A DNA stretch of 40,246 bases from Saksenaea vasiformis B4078 (Eukaryota > Mucoromycota > Mucoromycetes > Mucorales > Saksenaeaceae): positions 1-40,246 of the forward strand of contig JNDT01001878.1 of the NCBI GenBank assembly GCA_000697055.1, in the 5' to 3' direction. Within the stretch, counting starts at the first letter, position 1. Every line of letters starts with the position of its first letter. Shown here piece by piece: positions 22,357 through 33,670 of this stretch. The translations under genes and the position numbers were made by a program. A model generated the notes under the pieces. It saw only the letters and a list, made by a program, of their open reading frames with translations, was not told the DNA's origin and made no database searches.

Positions 22357-23915
22357 CTAAGGATCTATCGGCTGTAAATCGGTCTCATCTATAAGAACAC
22401 ATCGCAGTAACTCTGCTACAACCCAACAATTCAGGCTGTTACCCAGCAGACGATAACATTGACTCTGTGATACGCTATCTGGAAATTCAAGGTGTGGGTG
22501 GCAATGCGGTGGCTGGAATGGCTTTGCTTCGCGTTTCGCCTTCGATCGCGTATCATTTGTTGCACTTGCCCTGAAAGGATAAGCTGGCACTGGAAATGCA
22601 TGCAGGCGAGCCACTTCGAGTGGAGTAAGGAATCGAAGTCCGAGTTCCACCAGCGACCTGGAGTCATTCCAGTCGTAATTTGTGACCTAACAAATGAACT
22701 ACCGTCAAAAAAAAAAAAAACGCAAGAAATATAAGTATTACCGACATTTAAATTTTGTGTTTGCACCACTGAACCGCTGGTGACAATATGATGTGATCCA
22801 TAAGCCTGGTTGTACAGATGAGTCAACGATCCCGCGGTGGTAACGAATCACATACCTTGGTAACACACGACGTTTTCTTGTCCGATGAACGAACAATGTC
22901 TGCTCAAAGTAAACTAAGTATGATCATACAATTAAAATAGATCTATACCTAATCGGAAATTGTGTAGCTTGTGAATATACTTTGCAGGAACAAGGTACGT
23001 CTCATCCTTATCCGCTTCTGGCTCAAAAAAGTACGAAAGTTCTGGTGACTCCACGTTTTCTTCCGTCCTACTGCCAAAAGGCCAAGTTGTGTGAATAACG
23101 CTGGATTCAAGGTAATTTGATTCCTCTTTGATGGTAGGCTGTTCACGTCGACGTGCCGTCAAGTAATATCGCAGGCGATGGTTGGGTATACCAAACTGAG
23201 TAGGCGATAACAGACATTCGTTGATCTCGTAATCAAGCTTGTCCAGTTGCTCTACAAGTTTGCTTCTGGACAATGACGTCTGCAGGAAGAGGTTATTCTT
23301 TTGTACTTCGGGATTCAAGCACAAATTACATCAAAGTTTTTCACGTTCTCAAGGAAAATATATTTCGGCGGTTTGTTAAGGTTAGAAAGAAGCTCGATCA
23401 GGTGAATCAACGGCTTGGCGCGTGGATCGTCGATATCTTTCATCTTCCCTCCTTGCGTATAAGGCTTCCCGACACGTTATTGAATAGGTATCTAGCGCTA
23501 TCATAAACATACCTGACACGGAGGGCTCAGTAACCAACATTGAGCATCCAATCTTTTGGACAACGAAAATGCTTCAATACACACAGTACGTCGCTGTTGT
23601 TCACTCACTCACTTTTCAATGTCCCGTTTTGTTAATCGATCGATCGTTTTCTATCCCACTATCAGTCACATAGTTCGCTCGATAAACCGGTAGGCTACCT
23701 TGGAAGGCTCCTTTTTAAAGTTATGTGCATACACCTTATTGGCGATCTCATTGACATCGAATGCGCAAACAACTTCGGCCTTGACTCGAGCAATATTTAG
23801 GGCGTAATGCTGCAGACCAACCATTAACCGATCATGTTTCTGACAATGATCTTAATCACTTTACCAGACCACCGATTCCAGAAAAGAACTCGATACAGCG
23901 CAATGTTTCAGTCAT
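22357..23915 (-). CDS. TRDMT1: DNMT2-type tRNA (cytosine-5)-methyltransferase
   Basis: Eight exons: 23915-23865, 23809-23699, 23593-23513, 23464-23330, 23279-22949, 22899-22856, 22805-22746 and 22686-22357, about 380 aa. Motif I is EFFSGIGGL (residues 9-17), motif II CAFDVNEIANKVYAHNF, motif IV LLSPPCQPYT with catalytic Cys80, motif VI FLENVKNFD, motif VIII FGIPNHRLRYYLTARR, and motifs IX-X FLTPLEVARLHAFP and YRLLGNSLN. DNMT2 enzymes methylate C38 of tRNA-Asp and relatives in the anticodon loop, in nucleus and cytosol. The family's CFT signature is CVT here (248-250), followed by the expected AYGSHHIVTSGSVVQT. To keep frame, the intron after exon 7 must use GT|CGGT at 22745 rather than the stronger-looking GTAATA four bases downstream. 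Start chosen at ATG 23913-23915, directly before motif I, as in the family. The gene looks intact. Confidence 0.9.
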
Positions 23916-24205
23916 GTCGACCTGTAGTAATTTCGATCTAGGACTCCTCATGTTGCAGCCACACAACATGCGATCGTCCTGTGCGCGAGAAATCAAGTCA
24001 CACACCTCTGGCCCAGATATCACTTGCATGATTTTGCACAAGCGGTACGCAGCTACTGACAAACAGGAGATCAATGGACATTTGGAGAAAGCTGCTACAT
24101 TCCTTATGTCATTTTAGATGGTATATTGTACACGAATTATGCCTAGAAGGCAGTAAACGGATTGAGAGCGCATGATACGATAAGTATCGACGTTTAAGGA
24201 ATTAG

Positions 24206-24457
24206 CGAATCATTGAACTCCGAAAGCTGCTAGCAGAAAGAGGTGCTTCTACGACTTTCAACGGGCATGTATACATAAACAAGCAGACAAAACACAATGA
24301 ACTTGTATTGGTTATCTGGGAGACACGGTGTTCTGAAAAAGGTATAACGGGTAGCAAGATCACACTACGATTTGGATATAACTCGCCCGAAATGGTTAAA
24401 ACGAAGATGGAGTTCATGCATCTACATTTTCCGTACCAAACCTACCGTGAGAAATAA
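24206..24457 (+). CDS. Orphan exon-like ORF, unidentified
   Basis: Directly after an acceptor-like GGAATTAG, 83 open codons read a balanced, coding-like protein: ELRKLLAERG, a segment FNGHVYINKQTKHNELVLVI, then SKITLRFGYNSPEMVKTKME, ending at TAA 24455-24457. A GTGAGA donor-like site at 24447 offers splicing before the stop. There is no early ATG. Shortly downstream (about 24476-24680, plus) two further coding-like stretches separated by a stop may be later exons or relics. No family is recognised. Confidence 0.35.
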   Translation, partial: RIIELRKLLAERGASTTFNGHVYINKQTKHNELVLVIWETRCSEKGITGSKITLRFGYNSPEMVKTKMEFMHLHFPYQTYREK

Positions 24458-26288
24458 TATTTGGACGATCTGATTCGAAGTTCAATTGCTTGCTTGGATC
24501 AATGACCCGAAAGCAGGATAGTCCAAAAGTTGCCTAACAATAAAGAAAAGTAGGGTTAGGCGTGGATATGTTTCGAAGAATAAAGTAAAAGAGCGAGCGT
24601 CTGTCATCAGTGATAACAGAAATTGTTTTGCTACAGAAAATTTGGTGACTACTGCTGACCGTGAGAATGAAGGCAATTTATGACACTAGTAGCAAATTAT
24701 AAGGAAAGGGTTTCATCAGACCAACGCAGCGTCACATACGTGACACAAATGAGGGTAACTTTGTACTATTTGTGCTATAAAGCGACGAATATATTGTATC
24801 CTTTAGTGGAACATGTAGATCATCACGCAACCATACGTCATTGAAAACCGTGTTGACGTAGAAATGCTGGTGGTGCCTTCAAAGAAACCTAGATCAACCT
24901 GTTTAGGCTGTCGTATCATACAGGTTCTCGTCTGGAACTTGTTTTAACGTGATAGTGTAATGGACGGCTCAGGATATTGGTTGATATACGCGTCGTTCTA
25001 ATAATGCGGTGAACCTCTGAAACCAGGTTAAATATACGCGACTGAACAATTGAGACCCCTGAAATTCCATGAACAATTGATACAGTTTTGTTTGTTTTGG
25101 GTAATCGTGACAACACTATATTTATCATCTATCTACGACTTTTGCATGATGCCTTATCACTTACGTGATGTGCTATACGACACTGAAGATTCTTTGTAAC
25201 TCGCGGTCAGCAGATGTAGAATACCAGCTACTACCCCTTTATTGGTTGAGGGAGATCGTCCCCAATTCAAATTATTTCGTTTACGATTCTATAATTAGTG
25301 ACATAAGACAGCTTGAAGTTTTCCAAAGCAAAGTACATGACTGATCTGGAGGCAAACGTCGATAGAGAATTTACAGGAAAGAATTGCCAAAACGATCTGA
25401 CATCACACCTTGTGGTCAGTCTAACTCTGTTTCCTTTCATTCTCAGGTATATTAATGGATAACGCATCGTTGTTGTACATGTTCTTAACGTGTCAGTTAC
25501 TGTGATTTCAGGTCGTTTGAATTTAGAGAGTTTCGGCAGAGATTTCCCAGATGTTTACTGTCAATATTACTTTGTTAGGATTTAATACGTTTAACAACAA
25601 CTAGTAGGTGGTTAGATGATGCCATTTTTTTTTGTTTTTCGGTACACAAGATAGGCGAAAACTTGTGCCGATTTGCACTAAAACAAATAAGAAAGATCTT
25701 AGACACAGTTTCCGGTCTATGGAAGCAATGAATCGTGTTTCGCGTCACGGACATAAAGAGCGCGAAATTGAATACTGGATAAGGAGAGAACTTTTCGATT
25801 GCATCTGCATGTAGGAGTCAAGCAATAATCAAGCAAACAAAAAAAGAAGATACATTCGCCTAGGACAGTGTGCTGCATTCAATTACACCCTTACACGAAG
25901 CTTGTGTTCTCCTTGTTTAACATGGATATTTGTCATATGCTCGTGGCAACATCTTGGAACCAGGCCAACTGTGAGTAAGTTGTAGACGCATTATTTTTCC
26001 ACGTGCTCCACTCCATTAGCCAATAGCACACTAGACTTCTTCTGAGATATTAAGCGGCGGTATAAATAAAAAAAAATAAAAAAAAATTGACGCTACGTAA
26101 TGGCTCTATATGATGCAGATAGTACGGCATTACCTGAGCTAAGTTGTATTGTAAAGGCATTGCATCATATAAATGGCATTATCTTCTTTCCGACGAAGTC
26201 CTTTTTGCATTGTATTCTAAATAAGGAAATGAAAGTCAGGAACAGAGCTTGACATGCACCTGGACAGGGCTTGACCCATGATGAATCG
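24458..26288. other. Intergenic upstream of the multicopper oxidase
   Basis: Apart from coding-like scraps at 24476-24680 and a 60-codon ORF at 25632-25814, nothing recognisable. The last ~300 bp presumably hold the oxidase promoter. Confidence 0.4.
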
Positions 26289-26296
26289 TATAAATA
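26289..26296 (+). promoter_or_regulatory. TATA box of multicopper oxidase gene
   Basis: TATAAATA, 56 bp upstream of the ATG at 26352, in an otherwise mixed-composition flank. Position suits a short 5' leader. Confidence 0.55.
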
Positions 26297-26351
26297 TAAG
26301 GTTAGGATAGAGCCGTAGTAGCATCCTATCTTCCGCCGGTTTATCCTGGAT

Positions 26352-28176
26352 ATGAAAAGGTCTTTAATTCCAGCTTTCCTTTTACTATTACTGATTCAAG
26401 CTGATTCCTATGGAGTGTTTGGCGCGCTACGGACGTTCGAGCTCACTATTTCCAGCCGTAATCTGAATCCAGACTGTAATCGAACGGTCTCTAGCTTAGT
26501 GGTGAATGGTCAATTTCCTGCTCCTCCTATTCAGGTTACCAAAAACGATGAAGTGCATATCATTATCCACAATGAAGCTGATGGACCGACGACGATGCAT
26601 TATCACGGCATCTTCCAGATTGGCACAACCGAGGCGGACGGATTTCCAGGCATAACGCAGCGGCCCATTCCACCCGGTGAAACGTACCATCAGCGGTTCC
26701 AGGTGCTGGACCAAGCAGGCACCTTCTTCTACCACGCGCATACGGATCTGCAAGACGATACCATCCAAGGTCCTTTCATCGTGTATGAATCTGACGACAC
26801 ATGGCCTTCGAAAAACGACCTGCGCAAAAGAAATTCACAAACGATCAAGGACGGTCCTTACGAGTACGACGAGGAGCGGATAATACAGCTTGGCGATTGG
26901 TGGCATCAGCCAGAGGAAGAGCGATTTGACTACGTAATGGGACCAAACTACCAGGGATTTATCGCCGGCGACAGCTACTTGATCAATGGCCGCACCGTCT
27001 ATAATCCTCAGGATGGGTTTAACTACGAGAAGAACTGTGGCGGTTACTCGGTCATTGAAGTTGAGCATGACAAGACATATCGTGTGCGTGTAATCGGCGG
27101 TGTTACTTTTGCGACGCTGGGTCTAGCCATTGCTAAACACACTATGACGATCATTGAAGTGGATGGCGTTTTTGTCAAGCCGTACCAAACAGAGCATCTA
27201 GAGGTGTCACCTGGTCAACGCTTTTCTGTTCTCCTTAAGGCCGATCAAGATCCGTCCAAGAGCTACCTTATTGACACGCAGCCATACCATATCCAAGAAG
27301 AGACTAGCAACGGGCGCGCTATCCTTCGTTACGTTAACGCTAAGGATCAACCGAAGAAAGAACATAGGAAAAACACTTGCTCAACAAGCGCTAGCCGTAG
27401 CCCTCCTGTTAGCAGCAAAGATATGGATCCTACTACTCCTAGCTTCCCGGATGCCAAGAATCAATGGATCTTCCCCGAACTTGAACCGCTCGACGAACAG
27501 CATGATTTCGATGATGAACCATCGCGTACAATTATTGTTAGACCGGTTGAAACCGTCTTACCTGATGGAACTACACGATGGATTGTCAACGGCGAAATGC
27601 CAGCGCACTGGGATCCACCTTTGATCGAACAATTCCGAAGCGGTATCAGATCACACTTTAACACGACGGCGATCAGACTCAACAAAGAAGAGAAAGGCAC
27701 AGGTTATGATCCCGGTATGCAGGCTTATCCTATCGAGTATGGTGAAACGATCGATTTTGTTCTCGAAGCGACTACTTTGAAGGGTGGAAATTGTGTCGGT
27801 CACCCGTGGCATACTCATGGTCATGTCCACTTTGCCATTGCCAACGGACACGGGGCCTACGACCACGACAACGATAAGGATGTGCGCACCTATCCTAAGC
27901 CTATTGCCAAAGATGTTACCTTTGTATACCCTGACGAGACTGCACCTTCCCCGAGCACACCTGCTGGAATCCCATGCGGATGGACAAAGATCAGGCTGTA
28001 CGCGGTAAGTTTGATATCCCTTTTTCTTTTTTAATTCTTACTCCTTTTTGTTATTCGTTTAGGTCAACCCGGGTTTCTGGGGTATGCATTGCCATATTAC
28101 TGGACATATGTTGCAGGGGATGATGCTCGCATTGATCGAAGCACCAGAGAAAGTACCAGCATTAGCAGGACACTGA
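26352..28176 (+). CDS. Secreted multicopper oxidase (ascorbate oxidase/laccase-like)
   Basis: Two exons, 26352-28004 and 28063-28176, encode 588 aa. The start ATG opens a signal peptide (MKRSLIPAFLLLLLIQ, cleavage probably near 20-25). All four copper-ligand blocks are visible: HYHG (83-86), FFYHAHTD with HAH 128-130, HPWHTHGH (484-491), and HCHITGHMLQGM (560-571), the last two completing the type 1 and trinuclear centres. The type 1 axial position is Met571. The HCH motif lies in exon 2, so the 58-nt intron must be spliced for activity. No C-terminal membrane helix is seen, unlike Fet3 ferroxidases, so a soluble secreted or wall enzyme is likely. A hydrophilic loop at about 335-385 separates domains. 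Such enzymes oxidise phenols, ascorbate or metal ions; substrate is unknown here. Confidence 0.93.
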
Positions 28177-29369
28177 GGATACAAACAATAGGATCTCGCT
28201 AATCCGGTGGTCTACATAGATGTTGACATGTGTATTTTTTCTTTTTCTCTATTTTACTTTTCCTTTTTGCTTTTGAGTACCGGACACGGTAAATTAAATT
28301 TGGTACAGTCTAGGAGTTAAATATTCATCTTACTGATGCCCGTTCACGTTGAAAAGTATAATACTCAATCGCTACCGCCATCTAATATAGTCATAATGTC
28401 TTTTTTTAAAACCACCTAAATGTCCGTATATTGTTTTTTCTATATTGACTCCTCGCGTCGTCTTTATTATAACTGCGGCTATAAGAAAGCTATGGAGCTA
28501 AATTGAGTAATGGTGCCTAAGCATCATACTTCTGTCACGATACTGATTCCTTAATCCCAATTCGGGTGCTGCCTATTGAAGACATTTTTGGGCCATAGGC
28601 TCAAACTTTTGTGAAGAGAAATTGACTATATAACTTTCCCTTTCTTTCGGTTGTTATTGTTGTTGTTGTTGTTGTTATCATCAGAGTATCGTAAACTCAA
28701 TTCCCAAGAACACAATATCTGTCCTAGCAACATAAAACCCGTGACAATCAGCATCTGTAATGCATATTCGTTTCCCTTTTCTCCCCGAAGGATTCTCCTA
28801 TTTTTGCAATAAATCCTATGCACCGCACCGTTAACTAGCGGAAGTCGGGGAAGAAAAGAAAAACGTTTTGACGCTAGAGCGCTAACTGTCGGACAACAAC
28901 GGCAGAAAATTGGAAGTAATGCAAATCTCTGGAGACGTTTTTCGGGCAAATGATGGATAACGCTTTTGCATTTACTAGATATGAGAAAGGGCTATATATA
29001 GCCGAAACAGTTGTTGACCAAGAATCACACAGGCTAAACGACAGAAACGAGAGAATGGCTTATTCATATCTGCAGTCGATATAAGCACTACCGGGACCAT
29101 CTAGAGAGAAACGCAGATAAAGAATAACAGCCACTAAATACTAACGGGGACTTTTTTTCTCTTATCCTTCTTGACTAGACGAGAACATCGATTTGTCACC
29201 AAATACACATTTGCATGACACTAACGGTAACCTGATAAAATCCCCTTGTGACACAGTTTACAAAACAACTTGAAATCCGCGTTATCTGAAAAAAAAAGAC
29301 GCAACATTACAGTGGTTTTGGTAGAATCGTGTTTGTTTTTATATACACAATTAGCTATGGATATGGGAG
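28177..29369. other. Intergenic with TTG microsatellite and TATA palindrome
   Basis: Contains a (TTG)n run at 28651-28676 and a perfect 14-bp palindrome GGCTATATATAGCC at 28990-29003. A minus ORF (28949-28626) reads poly-Asn from the microsatellite and starts with TTG, so I do not call it a gene. No other coding signal. Confidence 0.45.
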
Positions 29370-29640
29370 TTGTCTATCCAAGAGGTAGCGCAGAGAAGCA
29401 CGTGTAGATCCTTGAAAGACGGTTATAATTGTTCCTCGACAACTGCCGAAAAACTGGTTCAAGTATCCTCCGGTTTCCCAAAGATACTACAATTAGAGAA
29501 CAGGGCAGAATTTGCCAATAGCGTTGTACAGATGATGAAAAAAGTCAGATATCTATCATCGCCTTACCACCTTATACTACCCAAGGGCAAATGGCGTCGT
29601 GATATGTATATACCGTAGCGTTTATGTCATAGAAGGTTGT
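29370..29640 (+). pseudogene. Ty3/gypsy-type integrase fragment, frameshifted
   Basis: One frame reads FPKILQLENRAEFANSVVQM, which matches the integrase block FPKILQ-(S/T)DNGxEFxNxxV around the second catalytic Asp. The equivalent of that Asp-Asn is Glu-Asn here. About 40 codons later the match moves to another frame with RLTTLYYPRANGVV, matching the TTPYHPRANG block before the catalytic Glu. The frame change and substitution show a dead retrotransposon fragment. No RT or RNase H was found nearby. Confidence 0.7.
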
Positions 29641-31101
29641 TCCAAACAGGAATATTCAGATTAATGTGTCTCTATTTATCGTGAGCCTTTCCATATCGGA
29701 ACACCGACTATGCCTCATCGCGAAATCAAGGAGACATCGCCGAGTTCATTAACAAGGTACTACTGTTACCGCAGCAACTACGATAAGTTATTATCGAAAA
29801 ATTGTTCACCAACTATCCTGATCCAGAAAAGGCTAAATAAATATAACGATAACGATATATGCAAAAGTGTCAAAGGATCTTGTCAGATCTTCTTCTCGTA
29901 AACTCATTCTATATCGCAAAACCTTCCAATATTTAAAGATTTGATATAATTTCCAAAATACTTTGTCGAAACCAACATCGAAAGGACGTTCTCAGAGAAT
30001 TCTCGTGCCTTCTGACGATGTTTCTTGCTCTCTCTGCAGGCGCACCCGGATGTGCGGTAAAGACACATCCCACGCTCCTTCTCAACAAAACAAAGCTTGC
30101 TGTATGATTTCAATTTCAGAACGGATCCGATCGGATCAGATCAGAATAGTCCAATTCTTTCAGAAGCGTATACCCCTCCTAGAATCTATGGTACCTTACT
30201 ACAAATCGTTTCTTTTTTTTGTAATGATAACGCCTGTCCTTTTTTAACGTTTACCACAATGGACATTGTTCCAGAAACTCTCTTTGAACACCAGCACCTC
30301 CGAGATAAAGGTTAGAAACTTGGAAAATATCTTTTACAACATCTACGAGGCATTCTGTCTTTGCGTAACGCAGGATTTCGGCGTTCCAGATGATCTTAAC
30401 AGAGATATCACAATGATGCATGCAGCGATGTCCTCAATTCCGAAGCTTCGTGTACATAGTGCGCATTGTTTCAATCCGCTACAATTCGAGAGATTGACGT
30501 TGATGATCGATAGACATAATAGCGGCGTATCGTACCCATGACCGATAGCCAGTCATTATACATCTATAACCTCAGAAAATCTGGACCCCGTATGCAGGCA
30601 TGTGCTTACATGTACTGGCATTAACGGCACGATCCTTTTTGTATTTCCATCTATCCTTGTCGTGACAGCAGTGATGATCATATCCCTCCATCGTGTCGTT
30701 CTTAGGACAGCGAAGACGATCGCATATTGCACATTTATTTGCCACCTTTCAAATCGGGAGATGATTTTCTATCAGCAAAACTTCTAGATATCTGACCTAC
30801 CGTTTAAAACCTCTCTACCTGAAAAATAGCAAGCGAGTTTCTATAGGTATCGCAACCCTCCACATATCAGCAAGAAGTGGCAAGCATATCTGAGAAAAAA
30901 AAAGCCATCCTCCTGCGTTTACTGAGACTCAGTGCATATACATTGCGTGCCAATTTACAAATAGCGAGTACGACGATGGAGTACTTATATTACCACAAAC
31001 AGCGTGCAATATGTTAAGCACGACCCGTTCGTAGAACACGTCCACTACGGCAAAATATCCATAAACTCTATTGTTACTGATTCACATGTCGTTGCTTGCA
31101 T
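29641..31101. other. Degenerate DNA between transposon relics
   Basis: Short ORFs (29710-29901, 29963-30315, 30266-30541, 30602-30787) have no recognised motif. They may be further retrotransposon debris continuing from the integrase fragment, or the 5' part of the Tc1/mariner relic. Confidence 0.35.
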
Positions 31102-31480
31102 TGGACTTTAAAGGACTGAAGTAAAGTTATATCTCTACATGAGATAAAGGTCGTACTCATTGATTCAGATGGATTAGATTGGATGTGGATCAAAACGGGC
31201 TTTGCTATCCGAGATCGTAACGTCGCTTCAGTGCACAAACACGGTGGTGGAAGCCTGATGCTATAGACTTGTATCACTACAAAAGACGCTGCCTATATAA
31301 CCAATATTGACCACGATTTGGATGCAGAACTATACCGTAAAATCCTTTGCGATGAGTTCGGGGAAACACTCGAGGCCTAAAAGCTTAAAAGAACCAGTAA
31401 GAAAATCTATCTAAAAATGAATACTTGGACAGCTTTTTCTCACTCTGATTGGCTGGATATTTCCTTATTTGGAACGTGAA
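31102..31480 (+). pseudogene. Tc1/mariner-family transposase relic
   Basis: One continuous frame with stops follows the Tc1/mariner catalytic domain: WTLKD*SKVISLHEIKV corresponds to WTxxDWxxVIxSDExKV, then SDGLDWMW, then VHKHGGGSLML*, then AAYITNIDHDLDAELYRKIL and a Thr-Ser-Lys-Lys patch where NDPKHTSK is expected. Stops are TGA 31117-31119 and TAG 31264-31266, each where the family has Trp, and TAA 31378-31380. The catalytic Asp of SDE is His (codon 31138-31140). The relic is inactive. Terminal repeats and TA duplications were not located. Confidence 0.75.
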
Positions 31481-32435
31481 GACGCTCAAGTTGACCTTCC
31501 ATTTATCTGTTTAAACAAGCACTTTTCAGAAAGGCACTGACTGAGCATTTTCAATGCTGTGCCAAACCAAGCGGGAAGTGAAAGAACAAAAGGTGCTTAC
31601 CAGAGTGCAGCGGAGACCCAAACACTTTTTGGAGTGAACTTTTCTCAGCACCGAGAGACACTGATCGAGCATTATCAATTGAAAGATATACTATTCACTA
31701 CCTCCTTCTCTGTTTTTTTTATTCTTTCATATATGACAACTGACCCTTGAGCGAAGCGGAAGCGGCAGCTAGCGTCCTGACATATGATGCGAAATGAGAG
31801 ACAGAGTCACATGCGATACAAAGAGATACGTCGAAATGAGAAGGTGGAACCAGTACGTGTAATCAATCAGTCACAATTCGTCATGAATCCCATTTTGCAT
31901 AATCTGGGCCGCTTAATATCAACTTGCGCTACGGCCCTTTTCCTTCTATCCTCTTCAGTTCTTGACTTAACCGGTAAAGTCTGCACAACTTCCCCAAAGT
32001 TGTAATCATCCTTCCATACGAATGATAGTAGACTGTACAATTGATGGAACATATCCGTTTGGCACAAGCTGTTGCCTTAGTTCTCAACATCCGGTGAGTC
32101 TATTGCTATTGCAGATATCCGCAACAATCTTTTGATGCATACATTTTCAAGTATCCATTTATCCCATATCTTATGCGTTGGTCTGACTTTCAGTCAACCG
32201 CGCTTAGGGTATGGGTCTGGAATGTTGGCCAGGAAGATCTTCGGGTCTTTCTTGCCTACTACTGCTACGTCAGTCTTTTGCACTGAACACTTTTCAACAC
32301 TGCAGGCTGCCTCGGGTGAGTCACGCCTACGGTACCTGACCACCGAGTTAGGATTACAAGGGCTCCTTGTAAGGAAGAAATAAAAGTTCAGTTCAAATAA
32401 GAGTTTTGGTTTCGTGGATTTAGTTCATTTATAGC
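31481..32435. other. Degenerate intergenic DNA
   Basis: Possible remains of the Tc1/mariner 3' part (about 31555-31620). Otherwise small ORFs without motifs (31559-31750, 31784-32005, 32132-32383). Nothing I can name. Confidence 0.35.
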
Positions 32436-32690
32436 GAGCACCAGGTGTAGGTTTGAGTCGGACACCAACACTTGGAATATTTATCAATGAAGATAAATAG
32501 AAAAAGAAGAAAAACAAAAGAGATTGTCGATAAAGACAATATCGGAAAAAGTTCTTGTTTGATAAAAGAAACTGATTGTTAGCTAAATCGTTGTATGATT
32601 ACCTATGATCTCGTGTTGGATTTGCCAAATGTAGGTATCAAATAAGCAAAGAAACGGTTTCTTTCGAGTGATCAGCGATTTGTATAAGAA
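32436..32690 (-). repeat. Diverged partial copy (E) of the intron-bearing LTR-like family
   Basis: Shares GAGCACCAGGTGT, the GTTTGAGT..ACACCAA..ACTTGG block and the GATCAGCGA block with copies A-C. Read on the minus strand it retains a 49-nt intron-like element (complement 32554-32602) with GTAATC donor, AGCTAAC branch-like site and CAAG acceptor. It is the most diverged copy seen and lacks the TATA part. Confidence 0.6.
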
Positions 32691-32979
32691 AAAATAAAAG
32701 ACATTCGGCAAGAAAAGATAATAACGAAAAGAAGTGGGACCCCACTCCATTTTTACCCAAGTAGAAATAAGACTGGATTTTGAACACACATTTACGTCAT
32801 CCAAGTATTACTTTGCGTCGACACCGACTCGATCCTGCGGTGAGAAGCAGTGCATCTTTGCGCAGAGAAACAGGTACCTTTCCTTCTGAGTCGAAGCTGT
32901 ATTGCGCTGGTCCATTGTAATAGGTTCCCAACGCACCAATCGGAAGGTGTAAAATGGCACTATTTAAGAGGGACGCATG

Positions 32980-33126
32980 AATCCTTTTTTTTTCTTTGGC
33001 TCTGTTCTTCCAAAATATCCCGGTAAGGATGTCAATTCTTCATTACGTATACAGAATCATTCATGAGTTTTTGTCCATCGTTTAGCCTGCATGACCCCTG
33101 CTGTCGAACCGTCTCGGCTGTGGTGG
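32980..33126 (+). repeat. Dispersed leader-like repeat, copy 2
   Basis: Second copy of the unit at 4364-4507. Its core 33023-33085 is again GTAAGG...TTTAG (63 nt), flanked by the same CCCG and CCTG edges. A TATTTAAG box lies about 20 bp upstream, suggesting a promoter plus spliced leader from an unknown element. Confidence 0.6.
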
Positions 33127-33670
33127 CGTTTTTTACCCATCACTTAAGTAAATAAATGTTGTCGCACTCAAATCACTCATCTTGTACAATAGATTGCTGG
33201 ACGTCGTATCGCTTTAAGCCCTCTGCAGTGTCAACACTGGCTGTAATGCCAGAATTATCTCCAACGTCGCTCGGCATCTTTTGACAGGTGTCCGATACGT
33301 GACCTCACGTGAGTCGGTGTGTCCAAGAGGACTTGCTGGTGTGTCCGAAGGAAATCCTCGCAGCAGCAGTGCAGTACGTCCAACTTGATCATTCCCATTA
33401 ATAAAAACGAACGACAGCGAGGTGTGAAACTATATACTATATAATTGCGATAGATCCTATGCAAACGGATATTCCCAATCATCAAAATCTGCAGATTTGA
33501 ATGCACTGAAGAGACGATCGTTTAAAGAATACCAGTTCATTCAAGAAAATGCGTCGACGTTGATTGATAGACAAATCAGAGAACAGCAGGAGGAGCAATG
33601 ACAGCAAAGCAAAGAACAGAAAACAGCCATGATGGAAGAGCCTCTCATGGAAGTAAATGACGCGCTTCTC
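33127..33670. other. Flank of LTR copy A with possible retroelement ORF tail
   Basis: From about 33510 a plus frame reads a Gln/Glu-rich helical protein (FKEYQFIQENASTLIDRQIR) with a TGA, ending ...SLSMRAMTD-stop at the repeat edge. Copy D keeps the same final codons (LSIRAMID-stop), so this may be the 3' end of a retroelement ORF. Confidence 0.3.

Noticed and set aside
28626..28949. 107-codon minus ORF with a hydrophobic helix and poly-Asn
   Set aside because: Starts with TTG, ends in a translated TTG microsatellite, and has no recognisable family or splice support.
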